Notes under the pieces: model-generated
What the model was told of the DNA's origin: nothing
Seen by the model: only the letters and a program-made list of their open reading frames with translations
The model's database searches: none
Assembly (NCBI GenBank): GCA_944389975.1
Contig: CALXOH010000044.1
Location: 1-64,000 of the forward strand
Reading direction: 5' to 3'
DNA: 64,000 nucleotides
From: an uncultured Spirochaetaceae bacterium
GTDB lineage: Bacteria > Spirochaetota > Spirochaetia > Sphaerochaetales > Sphaerochaetaceae
Translations under genes and position numbers: made by a program
Part shown: piece by piece, positions 1 through 8,337 of the stretch
Numbering within the stretch: position 1 is the stretch's first letter
Layout: every line of letters begins with the position of its first letter

Positions 1-2
1 CT

Positions 3-80
3 CTTGCTCTTGAAAACAAGGCGGAGGCATATGTCTGCCAATCCTGTGGACATGTATTTGCCGATTATAAGATCAGATGA
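3..80 (+). CDS. C-terminal tail of an unidentified protein (partial)
   Basis: A reading frame is open from the left edge to a TGA at 78-80, giving 25 codons. It contains CQSCGH, half of a zinc-knuckle-like motif. It is in the same frame as the helicase remnant that follows, so a single TGA separates them. Either an upstream gene ends here, or this is part of the same broken gene. The tail does not resemble the region that normally precedes helicase motif VI. No function is assigned. Confidence 0.3.
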   Translation, partial: LALENKAEAYVCQSCGHVFADYKIR

Positions 81-83
81 TCA

Positions 84-737
84 TTGCCGCCTTCATCCGG
101 CAGGACAAGCCTTGTCGGTTTTCTGGCAGCTAACTTTATAAATGTTGCGATAACCAGGGCAAAAAAGCATTTCATACTTGTTGCCACAGACAACAAAATG
201 CCGAAAGGCAGCAACACGGAGGCCTTGATCGACTACATACGTTACCATAGCAAAGCAATTGTCCATTCACACATCAATTCCGTGTTCGACCTGCTTTACA
301 AAAACGCAGCTGAGGAAAGAAAAAGATACCTGGGAGATAAGAAGCAAATATCAGAATTCGATTCAGAAAACCTGATGTACTCACTCATCATGAAACTGTT
401 GGAAGAACATGAAGAACAGGACCTTGACGTCGTCCCCCACTATCCTCTCCGTTATATCTTCAATCCAGAGAGCAGTATTTTCTCAACCGAAGAAAGCTCA
501 TACATGCGTAAGGATGGAACGCACGTCGATTTCTTGATCTATAAAAGAATCGGGAAAGTGCCGAAACTTGCAATAGAAGTAGACGGATGGCACTACCACA
601 AGAAAGGAAGCAGGCAGAGCGAAAGAGATCAAATCAAAGACTCAATCTTCTCAAAGCTGGGTTTTCCCCTCATTCGTTTTGCGACGAACGGCAGTGGAGA
701 GAAGGAGGTCCTTGAGAATGCCTTGAAAAACATGTAA
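84..737 (+). pseudogene. 5'-truncated SF1 helicase C-terminus with DUF2726 nuclease-like domain
   Basis: The first recognisable residues (NVAITRAKKHFILVA) are motif VI of superfamily 1 (AAA_12-type) helicases. The second half holds a DUF2726 / PD-(D/E)xK-like core: VDFLIYK, then LAIEVDGWHYH, then a conserved S-x-x-D-x-x-K-D segment. Everything N-terminal of motif VI is missing, including Walker A and B, so the ATPase cannot be functional. The first about 10 residues look like unrelated sequence. Such proteins are usually large helicase-nuclease fusions linked to DNA processing or defence. This is probably the remnant of a deletion or rearrangement, but an assembly join at the contig edge is also possible. 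Confidence 0.6.
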
Positions 738-755
738 AGCATGAAGTGCATTAAG

Positions 756-785
756 AAAGGCAGGAAAGAAACACCTCCTGCCCTT
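756..785 (-). terminator. Probable intrinsic terminator after ftsH
   Basis: A 10-bp stem (AAAGGCAGGA / TCCTGCCCTT, one wobble) encloses a 10-nt loop. Read on the minus strand it follows the ftsH stop and ends in a short T-rich tract (TTTCTT). It may also stop transcription arriving from the plus strand, but there is no T run on that side. Confidence 0.55.
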
Positions 786-792
786 CCGATAC

Positions 793-2670
793 TCACTTTC
801 CTTCATTCAGAATGCGCATGAACTCATCGCCTGTGATCGTCTCTTTCTCGTACAGGTACGATGCGATCTTCTCGAGCTTCTCCCTGTTTTCTTCAAGGAT
901 TGAATATGCCCTGTCGTGTGCATTCTGCACCGTCTTGAATACCAGCGCATCAATCTCCCCCGCCGTCTTCTCAGAACACTGTAGGCTTGCATCCCCGCCG
1001 AGGTATCTGTTGCTTACAGTCTCAAGGGCGACCATGCCGAACTCGTCGCTCATGCCATAGCGCGTTATCATCATGCGGGCAAGCTTAGTAGCCTTCTCGA
1101 TATCGTTGCTCGCCCCTGTGGTCATGTTGTCCCTGCCGTATACAAGCTCCTCTGCAGCCCTTCCGCCAGTGAGCGTTTCGATCTGCGAGAGTATCTCGCT
1201 TTTACTCATCAGAAGTTTCTCTTCGCTTTCGACTTGCATCGTATACCCGAGGGCACCGCCTGTATGTGGAACGATTGTGATCTTCGTCACGGGAGCTGTT
1301 CCGCTCTCAAGGGCAGCAACCAATGCATGCCCAACTTCATGGTACGAGACGAGCCTCTTGTCTTTCTCAGAAACAACCGCGCTTTTTCTCTCCGCCCCTG
1401 CAACCACAGTCTCGATCGATACTTCCAAATCCTCCTGATTTACCTTCTCCCTATGCATGCGCACAGCTCTCAGCGCCGCTTCGTTCACCATGTTTGCAAT
1501 CTCTGCGCCCGATGCACCCGCCGTTGCACGTCCGAGAGCATTCCAATCTATTCCCTCTTCGGTCTTTACGCCCGCTGCGTGCACTTTGAAGATTGCAACG
1601 CGCCCTGCAAGATCGGGTAATTCCACGGGAACGCGCCTGTCAAACCGACCCGGGCGAAGTAGTGCAGGATCGAGGGACTCGGGCCTGTTCGTGGCAGCAA
1701 GGAGGACCACACCTTTCTTGGCGTCAAAACCATCCATCTCAGCCAAGAGCTGGTTCAGCGTCTGCTCCCTCTCGTCGTTTCCGGAAAATCCCGACGCATC
1801 CCTTTTCTTTCCGATTGCATCGATTTCGTCGATAAAGACGATGCATGGGGCCTTCTCATTCGCCTGCTTGAACAGGTCACGCACCTTTGCTGCTCCCATT
1901 CCGACGAACATCTCTACGAACTCAGAACCGGAGATCGAGAAGAAAGGCACCTCCGCCTCCCCTGCAACGGCCTTCGCAAGGAGTGTTTTTCCAGTTCCCG
2001 GAGGTCCGACCAGAAGAACGCCCTTCGGAAGCTTTGCTCCGATCTCCGAGTACTTCCCGGGATCGTGCAGAAACGAAACAACTTCCTTGAGTGATTCCTT
2101 CGCCTCATCCTGCCCGGCAACGTCGTTGAACGTCACACCAGTGTGTTCATCGGGAACGTAGACCTTGGCACCGCTCTTGCCGAACTGGAGTGCGTTTCCA
2201 AGCCCACCCGATGCGCCGAGGCGTTTCATCATCGAACGGGAGAGAAGGTTTCCTATTATGAAAAAGAGCAGGATGGGGAATATCCACGAAACGAGGAATG
2301 TCAGGAGAGGGTTCTCCTGGACAGGGATCGTTGCAAGGAATTTCACCTCCGGATTCTCCCTCAGCTGGGACAACAGCCTCTCGCCGTCCCCGGGCCATAC
2401 GCCGGTGCGATACACCCCTTCCCTTCCCGAATCGTCCTCTGCGACGAACATGTACGCTCCATCCGAATCGTCGTACGCAACTTCCCTTACCCTTCCGGAA
2501 TCTATCATCGAAAGAAAATCGTTGTAACTTACATCGATTATCTGCCGATTCGTCAACATCGGAGTGACCAAAGCGTTGAGAAGCATCAACACTATCAGGC
2601 ACACGAGGTAGTAATATATCAACGGTTTTTTGTTTCCACCGTTTCCTTGGTTGTCTTTTATCTCTTCCAT
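793..2670 (-). CDS. ftsH: ATP-dependent zinc metalloprotease FtsH
   Basis: Membrane-anchored AAA+ protease that extracts and degrades misfolded membrane proteins and short-lived cytosolic regulators. Two transmembrane helices (about residues 17-39 and 122-145) flank an extracytoplasmic segment. The AAA domain has Walker A GPPGTGKT (222-229), a pore loop FVGMGA (254-259), Walker B IVFIDEID (277-284) and the second region of homology around [20 protein letters not shown]. The M41 protease has the HEVGH zinc motif at 444-448 and a downstream Asp in the D-I-E-K-A-T-K helix. The length of 625 aa is normal. It lies 63 bp downstream of the glycerophosphodiesterase gene on the same strand and is probably cotranscribed with it. 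Confidence 0.97.
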   Translation of the reverse strand: MEEIKDNQGNGGNKKPLIYYYLVCLIVLMLLNALVTPMLTNRQIIDVSYNDFLSMIDSGRVREVAYDDSDGAYMFVAEDDSGREGVYRTGVWPGDGERLLSQLRENPEVKFLATIPVQENPLLTFLVSWIFPILLFFIIGNLLSRSMMKRLGASGGLGNALQFGKSGAKVYVPDEHTGVTFNDVAGQDEAKESLKEVVSFLHDPGKYSEIGAKLPKGVLLVGPPGTGKTLLAKAVAGEAEVPFFSISGSEFVEMFVGMGAAKVRDLFKQANEKAPCIVFIDEIDAIGKKRDASGFSGNDEREQTLNQLLAEMDGFDAKKGVVLLAATNRPESLDPALLRPGRFDRRVPVELPDLAGRVAIFKVHAAGVKTEEGIDWNALGRATAGASGAEIANMVNEAALRAVRMHREKVNQEDLEVSIETVVAGAERKSAVVSEKDKRLVSYHEVGHALVAALESGTAPVTKITIVPHTGGALGYTMQVESEEKLLMSKSEILSQIETLTGGRAAEELVYGRDNMTTGASNDIEKATKLARMMITRYGMSDEFGMVALETVSNRYLGGDASLQCSEKTAGEIDALVFKTVQNAHDRAYSILEENREKLEKIASYLYEKETITGDEFMRILNEGK

Positions 2671-2733
2671 ACCAGGCTCCTTTTTGGAAAATACTGTTCT
2701 GTTTGTGTTGAATATGATGGCGCTGTATGTGTT

Positions 2734-3465
2734 TTAGATGGATTTCAGGCTGTACGCCACTGCACGCTCAACGTCATTCGAGATGATCCCCTCGGGAGAG
2801 AATGAAAGTGCCTTCTTCAGCTTCTCATCCCCATCCACAGTCCAGATATTCATCTTTATTCCATTCACGTGCATATCCCGTGCAACGTCATCTGAGAGTA
2901 TATCCAGCGAAGGATGGAAGTATGAAAAACCCGACCGGGCCAGCAAATGCCCCAAATACATAGGCTTGCAGGCATCGAACAACAGTGCAGTCCGTGCATT
3001 CCCGTCCACCATCTTCAGGTACATCACGCTAAGCGCATTGAACGACGAATATATGACCTTGTCTGAGAGCGAATACCTATCCACGAGGGCAAGGACCTTT
3101 TCCTCTATATCAGGATAGCTTACCGGGGCAGTCTTCAACTCTATGTTTGTCACAATCCCCTCTTCTTTTGCGAACTCCAGATATTCATCAAGGGATGGAA
3201 TCGGGGTAAAGCCAAATCGCTCATCTTTCGTCTTTCCCGCATTGATCTTCTCGAGTTCAGTTCTGGTGTAATCCGAGACAACCCCGTCAAGGCCGCAAGT
3301 CCTTCCCAGCTTTTCGTCGTGGATTATCATCACTTCCCCGTCTTTCGAGAGGTGCACGTCGAGTTCGATCCCGTCGGCACCCGCCATGGCCGCCTTTCTG
3401 AAGGCAAGCATCGTATTCTCCGGATATAGGGCGGAGAAACCCCTATGCGCGTATATCAATGCCAT
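2734..3465 (-). CDS. ugpQ: Glycerophosphodiester phosphodiesterase (GDPD family)
   Basis: Hydrolyses deacylated phospholipids such as glycerophosphocholine to glycerol-3-phosphate and an alcohol. The 243-aa protein begins at once with the catalytic HRG motif (HRGFSALYPENT), followed by the metal-binding GIELDVHLSKDGEVMIIHD block. Later come the family's NIELK motif and the C-terminal NIWTVDG. No signal peptide is seen, so it should be cytosolic, as in UgpQ. It is the first gene of a minus-strand pair with ftsH and divergent from the zinc-ribbon gene at 3532. Its start lies only 8-9 nt from a -10-like hexamer, so its 5' UTR may be very short. Confidence 0.9.
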   Translation of the reverse strand: MALIYAHRGFSALYPENTMLAFRKAAMAGADGIELDVHLSKDGEVMIIHDEKLGRTCGLDGVVSDYTRTELEKINAGKTKDERFGFTPIPSLDEYLEFAKEEGIVTNIELKTAPVSYPDIEEKVLALVDRYSLSDKVIYSSFNALSVMYLKMVDGNARTALLFDACKPMYLGHLLARSGFSYFHPSLDILSDDVARDMHVNGIKMNIWTVDGDEKLKKALSFSPEGIISNDVERAVAYSLKSI

Positions 3466-3495
3466 ATAAGGCTAAGGTAAGGGATGAATGTACAA

Positions 3496-3524
3496 TTGAC
3501 AATATTTTTCCCAATGCCGATCAT
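3496..3524 (+). promoter_or_regulatory. Sigma-70 promoter with the -10 box 7 nt before the ATG (leaderless)
   Basis: TTGACA (3496-3501), a 17-bp spacer and GATCAT (3519-3524) lie upstream of the ATG at 3532. The seven-base gap would put transcription initiation at or next to the start codon. This supports the 3532 start rather than the upstream in-frame codon at 3484. Confidence 0.6.
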
Positions 3525-3531
3525 TTCTTGT

Positions 3532-3873
3532 ATGGACAACAGAAGGAACGGACTGGACGCACTGTCTTTCACCCTCGTGATGATCGCACTTGTGCTTGCA
3601 GTCCTCACAAGCGTAATCGACGACGATTTGATCAAACTGGTACCAGGCGCGCTCTCGATGGCCTTAATCATTCTTGCGCTATTGAGGATGCTCAGCACCA
3701 ATACTGCCCGAAGACGGTACGAGAACGATCGATTCATATCCTTTTTCAAGAAAGATCCGTACAAGCGCTTTTCGTGCCCGAGGTGCAAGACGCTATGCAG
3801 GGTTCCCCGGGGAAAAGGGAAGATCAAGATCAAATGCCCCTCATGCGGGGAGGAATTCATAAGAAGGACATGA
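3532..3873 (+). CDS. Small membrane protein with C-terminal zinc ribbon
   Basis: The 113-aa protein has two hydrophobic segments (about residues 12-30 and 38-52), a basic linker, and a C-terminal zinc ribbon (CPRCKTLCRVPRG then CPSCGEEF). The start MDNRRNGLDALSF was chosen because this type of N-terminus, ending in a G-x-D-x-L motif, is shared with related zinc-ribbon membrane proteins, and because the promoter lies directly upstream. It is followed with a 1-bp gap by the DUF5685 gene and then by a J-domain gene, forming a three-gene operon. This arrangement suggests a role in protein folding or a cell-envelope complex. The molecular function is unknown. Confidence 0.75.
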   Translation: MDNRRNGLDALSFTLVMIALVLAVLTSVIDDDLIKLVPGALSMALIILALLRMLSTNTARRRYENDRFISFFKKDPYKRFSCPRCKTLCRVPRGKGKIKIKCPSCGEEFIRRT

Positions 3874-3874
3874 G

Positions 3875-4681
3875 ATGTTCGGATATATCACACCAACAAG
3901 GAAAAACCTTTCAAAGGAGGATATCCTCAAATACAGGCGCTTCTATTGCGGAATATGCCACGACATAAGGTCGGGATACGGAAAGAAGGCATCGGTATAC
4001 CTCAGGTATGACATGGTGTTCCTGGCGTTGCTTCTCACAGACCTTTACAACGAAGATATCGTAATCTCTTCGGAGAAGTGCACGATACACCCCGTAAAGG
4101 AACACGAATACGCCGGTGCCTATTCGATCAAGTACTCGGCAGACGTAAATATCATACTTGCATACTATGCACTACTGGACCATGTGAAGGATGACGGAAA
4201 GGATAAGAAGAAACTTGAGATGATCCAACCCTTCATGGAAAGCCTGAAGGAAAAATACCCCGGGAAGATAAGGATCCTTGAAGAGAAGCTCGCCATTCTG
4301 GATGAAGGCGAGAAAAACAACTCGAGGGAAGCTGAATCGATGGCTGCGACGTTCGGGGAAGCAATTGCCCCGTTCTTCGATTACGTGGAAAACTCGTTCT
4401 TCTCCCATTCGCTTCTGGAAATCGGGAGTGCAATAGGTCGCTTTTCGTACCTCCGCGATGCATATGAGGATAGAGCGAAGGATGAGAAGAAGGGAAGCTA
4501 CAACCCGCTGATCGGGCTGGAGGATGATGAGATCGGGGGGATGTTGTTGAACGCTGCATCGGATGCATCCGTTGCATTTGAAAGCCTTCCGCTGGATGAC
4601 AACATCAACCTGTTGAGGAACATACTCTACGGAGGAATCTGGAAAAGGACCAAGTGGAAGAGCGGAGAGAGGAATTCATGA
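3875..4681 (+). CDS. DUF5685 family protein
   Basis: The 268-aa protein begins MFGYITP and carries an early Cys-rich motif ([12 protein letters not shown], about residues 22-33), which is typical of DUF5685. This family is often encoded beside a J-domain protein in Firmicutes and relatives. The body is helical, with a patterned C-terminal half ([18 protein letters not shown]) that resembles a family signature. The gene overlaps the downstream J-domain gene by ATGA, which implies translational coupling. No enzymatic motif is recognised. The Cys residues could bind metal or an FeS centre, but this is speculation. Confidence 0.75.
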   Translation: MFGYITPTRKNLSKEDILKYRRFYCGICHDIRSGYGKKASVYLRYDMVFLALLLTDLYNEDIVISSEKCTIHPVKEHEYAGAYSIKYSADVNIILAYYALLDHVKDDGKDKKKLEMIQPFMESLKEKYPGKIRILEEKLAILDEGEKNNSREAESMAATFGEAIAPFFDYVENSFFSHSLLEIGSAIGRFSYLRDAYEDRAKDEKKGSYNPLIGLEDDEIGGMLLNAASDASVAFESLPLDDNINLLRNILYGGIWKRTKWKSGERNS

Positions 4682-5361
4682 GGGAAGATCCATACAAGAT
4701 ACTCGGAGTGAGCCGTAATGCAAGCGAAGACGAGATAAAGAAGGCATACAAGGCGCTTGCGAAGAAATACCATCCGGATTTGAACGGGAACAGCCCGGAA
4801 GCTGCCGAGATGATGAAGAAAGTGAACGAAGCATACGACGCGATCATGAGCGGAAATGCGAACTACCAGGAGGACAACGGGAATCCGTACTCTTCGACCT
4901 ACAGAAGCACATCAAACAGCGGCTACTACTACCAGCAGGGACCTTTCGGGTGGAATGGATTCGGCTTTGGGTTTGAAGACCAGTTCGACGAAGCATCATT
5001 CACCCGTCGCTATGGCGGGGGGCCGAGCCTCAGAAGGGCCGAAGCGCTTTTCCAAATGGGACAGTTCAGAAGGGTTGTTACGGAGCTTGAACGATTTCCT
5101 GAGTCCGGTAGGAATGCGGAGTGGTATTTCCTATCAGCACTGGCAAACAAGAGGATGGGGAATTCGCTCAAAGCTGAAAGCGACATGCGTAACGCGGTCA
5201 GGCTGGATCCGGGCAACCAGCGCTATCAGGAATACCTCAGGCGCTTCCAATCCCCGAGGAACAACTACCAGACGTATAGGACGGTATACTCAGGAGGAGA
5301 CACCCTCGCATCGTGCTGTCTATCGCTCTTTTTGTTCCGCTTCTGCTGCTTCTGCATCTGA
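4678..5361 (+). CDS. J-domain (DnaJ-like) protein with TPR-like C-terminal half
   Basis: The N-terminal J domain (residues about 2-65) contains [19 protein letters not shown] and the HPD tripeptide in YHPDLNG, so it should stimulate an Hsp70 ATPase. A Gly/Tyr/Gln-rich linker follows, then a region resembling TPR helices (about residues 115-190). The start ATG at 4678 overlaps the DUF5685 stop and has AGAGAGGA upstream. There is no zinc-finger or peptide-binding domain of canonical DnaJ. The C-terminus is a Cys/Phe-rich hydrophobic tail ([15 protein letters not shown]) that overlaps the convergent TetR gene by 42 bp. Related proteins also end in Cys-rich tails, so the tail may be real, though a local frameshift cannot be excluded. 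Confidence 0.85.
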   Translation: MREDPYKILGVSRNASEDEIKKAYKALAKKYHPDLNGNSPEAAEMMKKVNEAYDAIMSGNANYQEDNGNPYSSTYRSTSNSGYYYQQGPFGWNGFGFGFEDQFDEASFTRRYGGGPSLRRAEALFQMGQFRRVVTELERFPESGRNAEWYFLSALANKRMGNSLKAESDMRNAVRLDPGNQRYQEYLRRFQSPRNNYQTYRTVYSGGDTLASCCLSLFLFRFCCFCI

Positions 5362-5958
5362 TGCAAAGCCGCCAAGCCACTTTTCGGAGGTGAGGTTTAT
5401 CATACGCATCAGAAAGTCCGGGGCTTCATCCAGCCTCAGGAGAACGCGGCCGAGTACGATGTCTATGTAGAGGTTCAGTATTCCTGAGATCCAGAAGTCT
5501 ACTATGGCGATGAACTCATCCCTCTTACCCGCTTCCACCATCTTCCTCGCCTTCCTGGAGGAAAGGAAGTATGTGAAAAGAAAATCCTTGTGTCCAAGTA
5601 TATGGTCGTGCACTCCCGGAAGCGAGAAGAGCATCTTGTAGTACCCCGGGTCTTTCAGAAGAAACGATGATATCGTGACGAATATCGGCCTCGGATCATC
5701 AAGCAGTTCATCGCTTGAGAAAACTTCGAGGGAGGAGACGAAACCCACCAGCATCTCCTCCTCCATTTTTCTTATCACATCCTGTACGTTCGAGTAATGG
5801 GCATAGAACGTGCCTCGGTTTATGTCCGCTTCCCTCACGATGTCAGTGACGCTGATCTCTTCAAACTTCTTCTCGTGCATCAGTTTCAAAAGTGCTTTCT
5901 TGATAAGGGTCTTGCTTCTTTTGGAGCTTCTGTACTCCCCCTTCTTCCTATCTTCCAC
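5320..5958 (-). CDS. TetR/AcrR family transcriptional regulator
   Basis: The N-terminal helix-turn-helix ([42 protein letters not shown]) is typical of TetR proteins. The C-terminal domain resembles the TetR_C_7 / DhaS-like group. A GTG at 5958 was chosen as start: it lies one base after the stop of the HAD gene and is preceded by GGGGGAG. An ATG at 5976 in the same frame would overlap that gene by 17 bp. The product is about 212 aa. It is probably cotranscribed with the HAD phosphatase. Ligand and target operators are unknown. Confidence 0.85.
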   Translation of the reverse strand: MEDRKKGEYRSSKRSKTLIKKALLKLMHEKKFEEISVTDIVREADINRGTFYAHYSNVQDVIRKMEEEMLVGFVSSLEVFSSDELLDDPRPIFVTISSFLLKDPGYYKMLFSLPGVHDHILGHKDFLFTYFLSSRKARKMVEAGKRDEFIAIVDFWISGILNLYIDIVLGRVLLRLDEAPDFLMRMINLTSEKWLGGFASDAEAAEAEQKER

Positions 5959-5959
5959 T

Positions 5960-6760
5960 TCACTCCCCCAACGCATGCATTATCGCATCCTTCAGTCCAT
6001 CATCTTCGATGTCCTTTGCAATGTAATCGCTTACAGCCTTCAAATCATCGCTTGCATTCCCCATGGCAATCCCGCACCCCGCGTCCATGACCATCTCGAT
6101 GTCGTTGCTCCCATCCCCGATCGCGACAGCATCCGAGATATCCATTCCAAGGTGGGAAAGTACAGCTCTGATCCCGCTTGCCTTCGTAACGGACGCCATT
6201 TGCACTTCCCCTGCGAGGCTTTGCGGGAAACCAAGCGTATTGGGTACGTATTTGAACGAATCAGGCAGTTCTCTTTGGACATCATTTGCTTTGAATCCAC
6301 CTTCGGATGCAAGGTAAAGGTACTTCCTCGGAAGAAGGCTCTCCGGCATCTTTTTCCTAACTAGTCCTCCAAGTTCAATCGGGCGCCCGATGAACTTCAT
6401 CGAGTAGTACTGGAAAAGGTCGTAAGTCTCTTCTTCCATGAACGTTCCCACGTCAGTCTGGAACATCGGGTGAAGGCCCCTCTTTCCAAAGTACGAAGAG
6501 AGCTCTTCGTGATCGCTTCCCGAGACATGTAAGTCGATGATCAGTTTCCCGTCGATAGATACTGCAGCTCCCGCGGAATACACGTAACCGTCGAAAACAA
6601 TCGGGTCAAGGGAAGGGAATTCAGCTTTCGCCCTACCCGTGGCGACGAATACCTTGTTGCCATTCCTTCTGGCATATTCCACCGCTTCGATTGCACTTCC
6701 GGGTATTGGCTTTCCAAAAGGGAGTATTGTACCGTCTATATCAAGAAAAAAACATTTCAT
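5960..6760 (-). CDS. Cof-type HAD-IIB family phosphatase
   Basis: The 266-aa protein belongs to the HAD superfamily with a C2B cap. Motif I FFLDIDGTI (nucleophile and acid/base Asp) is at residues 4-12, motif II VATGR around 39-43, motif III Lys around 190-195 (VTKASGI), and motif IV IGDGSNDIEM near 217-226. These enzymes dephosphorylate sugar phosphates, nucleotides or cofactors such as pyridoxal phosphate; the substrate cannot be read from the sequence. It lies directly upstream of the TetR regulator on the same strand. Confidence 0.9.
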   Translation of the reverse strand: MKCFFLDIDGTILPFGKPIPGSAIEAVEYARRNGNKVFVATGRAKAEFPSLDPIVFDGYVYSAGAAVSIDGKLIIDLHVSGSDHEELSSYFGKRGLHPMFQTDVGTFMEEETYDLFQYYSMKFIGRPIELGGLVRKKMPESLLPRKYLYLASEGGFKANDVQRELPDSFKYVPNTLGFPQSLAGEVQMASVTKASGIRAVLSHLGMDISDAVAIGDGSNDIEMVMDAGCGIAMGNASDDLKAVSDYIAKDIEDDGLKDAIMHALGE

Positions 6761-6802
6761 CGGCCAGATCCATTCCTTCTATTCTTCCTTGGTGACCTAC
6801 TC

Positions 6803-6840
6803 TCCACCCTGCCTCACATTGCTGTGAGCCTGAGGGTGGA
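6803..6840 (-). repeat. Stem-loop at the 3' end of the TnpB remnant
   Basis: Two nested inverted repeats occur: TCCACCCT (6803-6810) with AGGGTGGA (6833-6840), and inside them CTCACA (6813-6818) with TGTGAG (6823-6828). It overlaps the last codons of the TnpB frame. IS605-type elements end in hairpins, and TnpB guide (omega) RNAs overlap the tnpB 3' end, so it may be either one. No intact element remains. Confidence 0.6.
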
Positions 6841-7019
6841 GCTTCTTCTCACTCAAGACGCCTGATGGCGCCAGTATCAGAGAGCTATCCCCGCCGGCCC
6901 GGCGGTTAAGGATGTCTTTTCCCTCATCCAGCAGGTTCTTTGAGCTGTTCTTGTCTCTGTTGTGGTGTGTGCCACATGACTGGCATGTCCACTCACGGTC
7001 AGAAAGCTTCAAGTCGTGA

Positions 7020-7047
7020 TTGAAGAAATCCGATATTCCATTATAAT
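7020..7047 (+). promoter_or_regulatory. Sigma-70 promoter of metK
   Basis: TTGAAG (7020-7025), a 16-bp spacer and a perfect TATAAT (7042-7047). Transcription would start near 7054 and leave an approximately 84-nt leader before metK. Confidence 0.65.
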
Positions 7048-7057
7048 TGACAAGGAA

Positions 7058-7132
7058 CGGGCTGGGGCAAAATCCCTGCCCAAGGGAAATGATACAGCGA
7101 CGTTCCCTTGGATTTCAACAAAGCCCGGAGGG
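7058..7132 (+). promoter_or_regulatory. Structured metK leader, candidate translational riboswitch
   Basis: The leader can fold as a closed junction. P1 is CGGGCT (7058-7063) with AGCCCG (7122-7127). P2 is GGGCA (7065-7069) with TGCCC (7077-7081) and loop AAATCCC. P3 is AAGGGAA (7082-7088) with TTCCCTT (7103-7109) and a 14-nt loop. The P2 loop CCCT can pair with AGGG (7129-7132), which is the metK Shine-Dalgarno. This is the logic of a ligand-gated pseudoknot. It lacks the consensus segments of SAM-I. The structures were drawn by eye and no ligand is proven. Confidence 0.4.
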
Positions 7133-7137
7133 TTGTT

Positions 7138-8292
7138 ATGATTAGATATTTTACGAGTGAGTCGGTTACGAAGGGGCATCCGGACAAGATCTGCGATCAG
7201 ATTGCCGATGGGATCCTTGATGAACTATTGAAGGAAGATCCGAAATCCAGATGCGCATGCGAAGTCACGTGCGAACCGGGCGCGGTACACATCATGGGCG
7301 AGATCACAAGCAAAGCGAAGGTTGACTATGTTGAGACTGCGCGACGCGTCATCAGGAACATAGGATACACCAAGCCGAGTTATGGCTTTACAGATAATGC
7401 GTACATCACGTGCACGATACATGCACAGTCCCCGGACATCTCGATGGGAGTGGACTCATCATTCGATGAGAAGGACTCGAGCGGCGCAGGTGACCAGGGA
7501 ATAATGTTCGGCTATGCAGTGAATGAAACAGAGTGCTACATGCCGCTTCCACTCCTTCTTGCAAGAAACCTCACCGACAAGCTTACCGAAGTGAGGGAGA
7601 ACGGCACGCTGCCATATCTCGGGCCGGACGGGAAAAGCCAGGTGACGATCGAATACGACGGCAGAACGCCCAAGAGGATCGAAGCTGTCGTTATCTCATC
7701 CCAGCACGATGCGGATGTCGAACTTGAAAAGCTCAGAAGCGACATCGAAAAGTACGTGATCAGGGCAACGCTGGATGAAGCGATGCTCGATGACGAGACG
7801 AAGATCTTCATCAATCCTACGGGAAGATTCGTATACGGCGGACCTGCTGCAGACACAGGCGTAACAGGAAGGAAACTCATCGTAGACACATACGGCGGAA
7901 AGGCACACCACGGAGGCGGCGCTTTCTCTGGAAAGGATCCATCGAAGGTTGACCGTTCCGCGTCCTATGCGCTCAGGAACATCGCAAAGACGATCGTTGC
8001 ATCCGGATGCGCAGACGAGTGCGAACTCCAGATTTCATATGCAATCGGGGTTGCAAAGCCGCTCTCGCTTTACATCGACACGTTCGGAACGGGAAAAGTC
8101 GAGGAAACGAAGCTTCTCGAGACTGTGGAAGAGGTGTTCGACCTCAGGCCGGATCAGATCATCAACCGCTACCACATGAGGAATCCCATTTACCTTGAGA
8201 CTGCGGAGAAAGGCCACTTCGGCAAAGAGAACTATCCGTGGGAGAAGATAGATGAGAAGGCGTTGAAGAAATTCAAGGCACTTTTGAAGTGA
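7138..8292 (+). CDS. metK: S-adenosylmethionine synthetase
   Basis: Makes SAM from methionine and ATP. The 384-aa protein shows the family blocks: ESVTKGHPDKICDQ (His14, Asp16, Lys17 at the ATP site), the GAGDQG motif (about residues 118-123), and the glycine-rich loop GGGAFSGKDPSKVDRS (about 260-275) that binds the triphosphate. The start ATG at 7138 follows GGAGGG with a 5-nt gap. The in-frame TTG at 7108 lies inside the structured leader and is rejected. Monocistronic, with its own promoter and a strong terminator. Its leader suggests control by a metabolite, probably at translation. Confidence 0.97.
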   Translation: MIRYFTSESVTKGHPDKICDQIADGILDELLKEDPKSRCACEVTCEPGAVHIMGEITSKAKVDYVETARRVIRNIGYTKPSYGFTDNAYITCTIHAQSPDISMGVDSSFDEKDSSGAGDQGIMFGYAVNETECYMPLPLLLARNLTDKLTEVRENGTLPYLGPDGKSQVTIEYDGRTPKRIEAVVISSQHDADVELEKLRSDIEKYVIRATLDEAMLDDETKIFINPTGRFVYGGPAADTGVTGRKLIVDTYGGKAHHGGGAFSGKDPSKVDRSASYALRNIAKTIVASGCADECELQISYAIGVAKPLSLYIDTFGTGKVEETKLLETVEEVFDLRPDQIINRYHMRNPIYLETAEKGHFGKENYPWEKIDEKALKKFKALLK

Positions 8293-8293
8293 A

Positions 8294-8316
8294 AAAAGGG
8301 GTGCGATGCCCCTTTT
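8294..8316 (+). terminator. Intrinsic terminator of metK
   Basis: AAAAGGGG (8294-8301), loop TGCGATG, CCCCTTTT (8309-8316), starting two bases after the metK stop codon. The T run is part of the stem and continues as CC-TTT. Confidence 0.9.
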
Positions 8317-8337
8317 CCTTTGAGTAGACAAAACAAA

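Larger units (their letters stand above)
6797..7047 (-). pseudogene. TnpB (IS200/IS605 OrfB) C-terminal remnant
   Basis: The minus-strand frame encodes LSDREWTCQSCGTHHNRDKNSSKNLLDEG, the C-terminal zinc-ribbon half and final RuvC Asp region of TnpB, in which R-D-x-N-A-A-x-N-I is the usual form. The second CxxC pair that normally precedes it is missing, and the frame fades out around 7047. This is a decayed insertion-sequence end rather than a working gene. The remaining open frame ends with TAG at 6797-6799. The upstream limit overlaps the metK promoter region. Confidence 0.7.

Noticed and set aside
1457-2161. Long plus-strand open frame opposite ftsH
   Set aside because: It is the antisense of the conserved FtsH ATPase region, has no ribosome binding site and no recognisable motif. 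The third-position pattern of ftsH explains its openness.
3484-3531. Upstream start for the zinc-ribbon gene
   Set aside because: A promoter -10 box lies between 3484 and 3532, and the extra 16 residues do not fit the family N-terminus.
7054-7137. SAM-I riboswitch in the metK leader
   Set aside because: The conserved SAM-I junction segments (for example the AGAGA and GATGA elements in their usual order) are not present; it is reported only as an unclassified structured leader.
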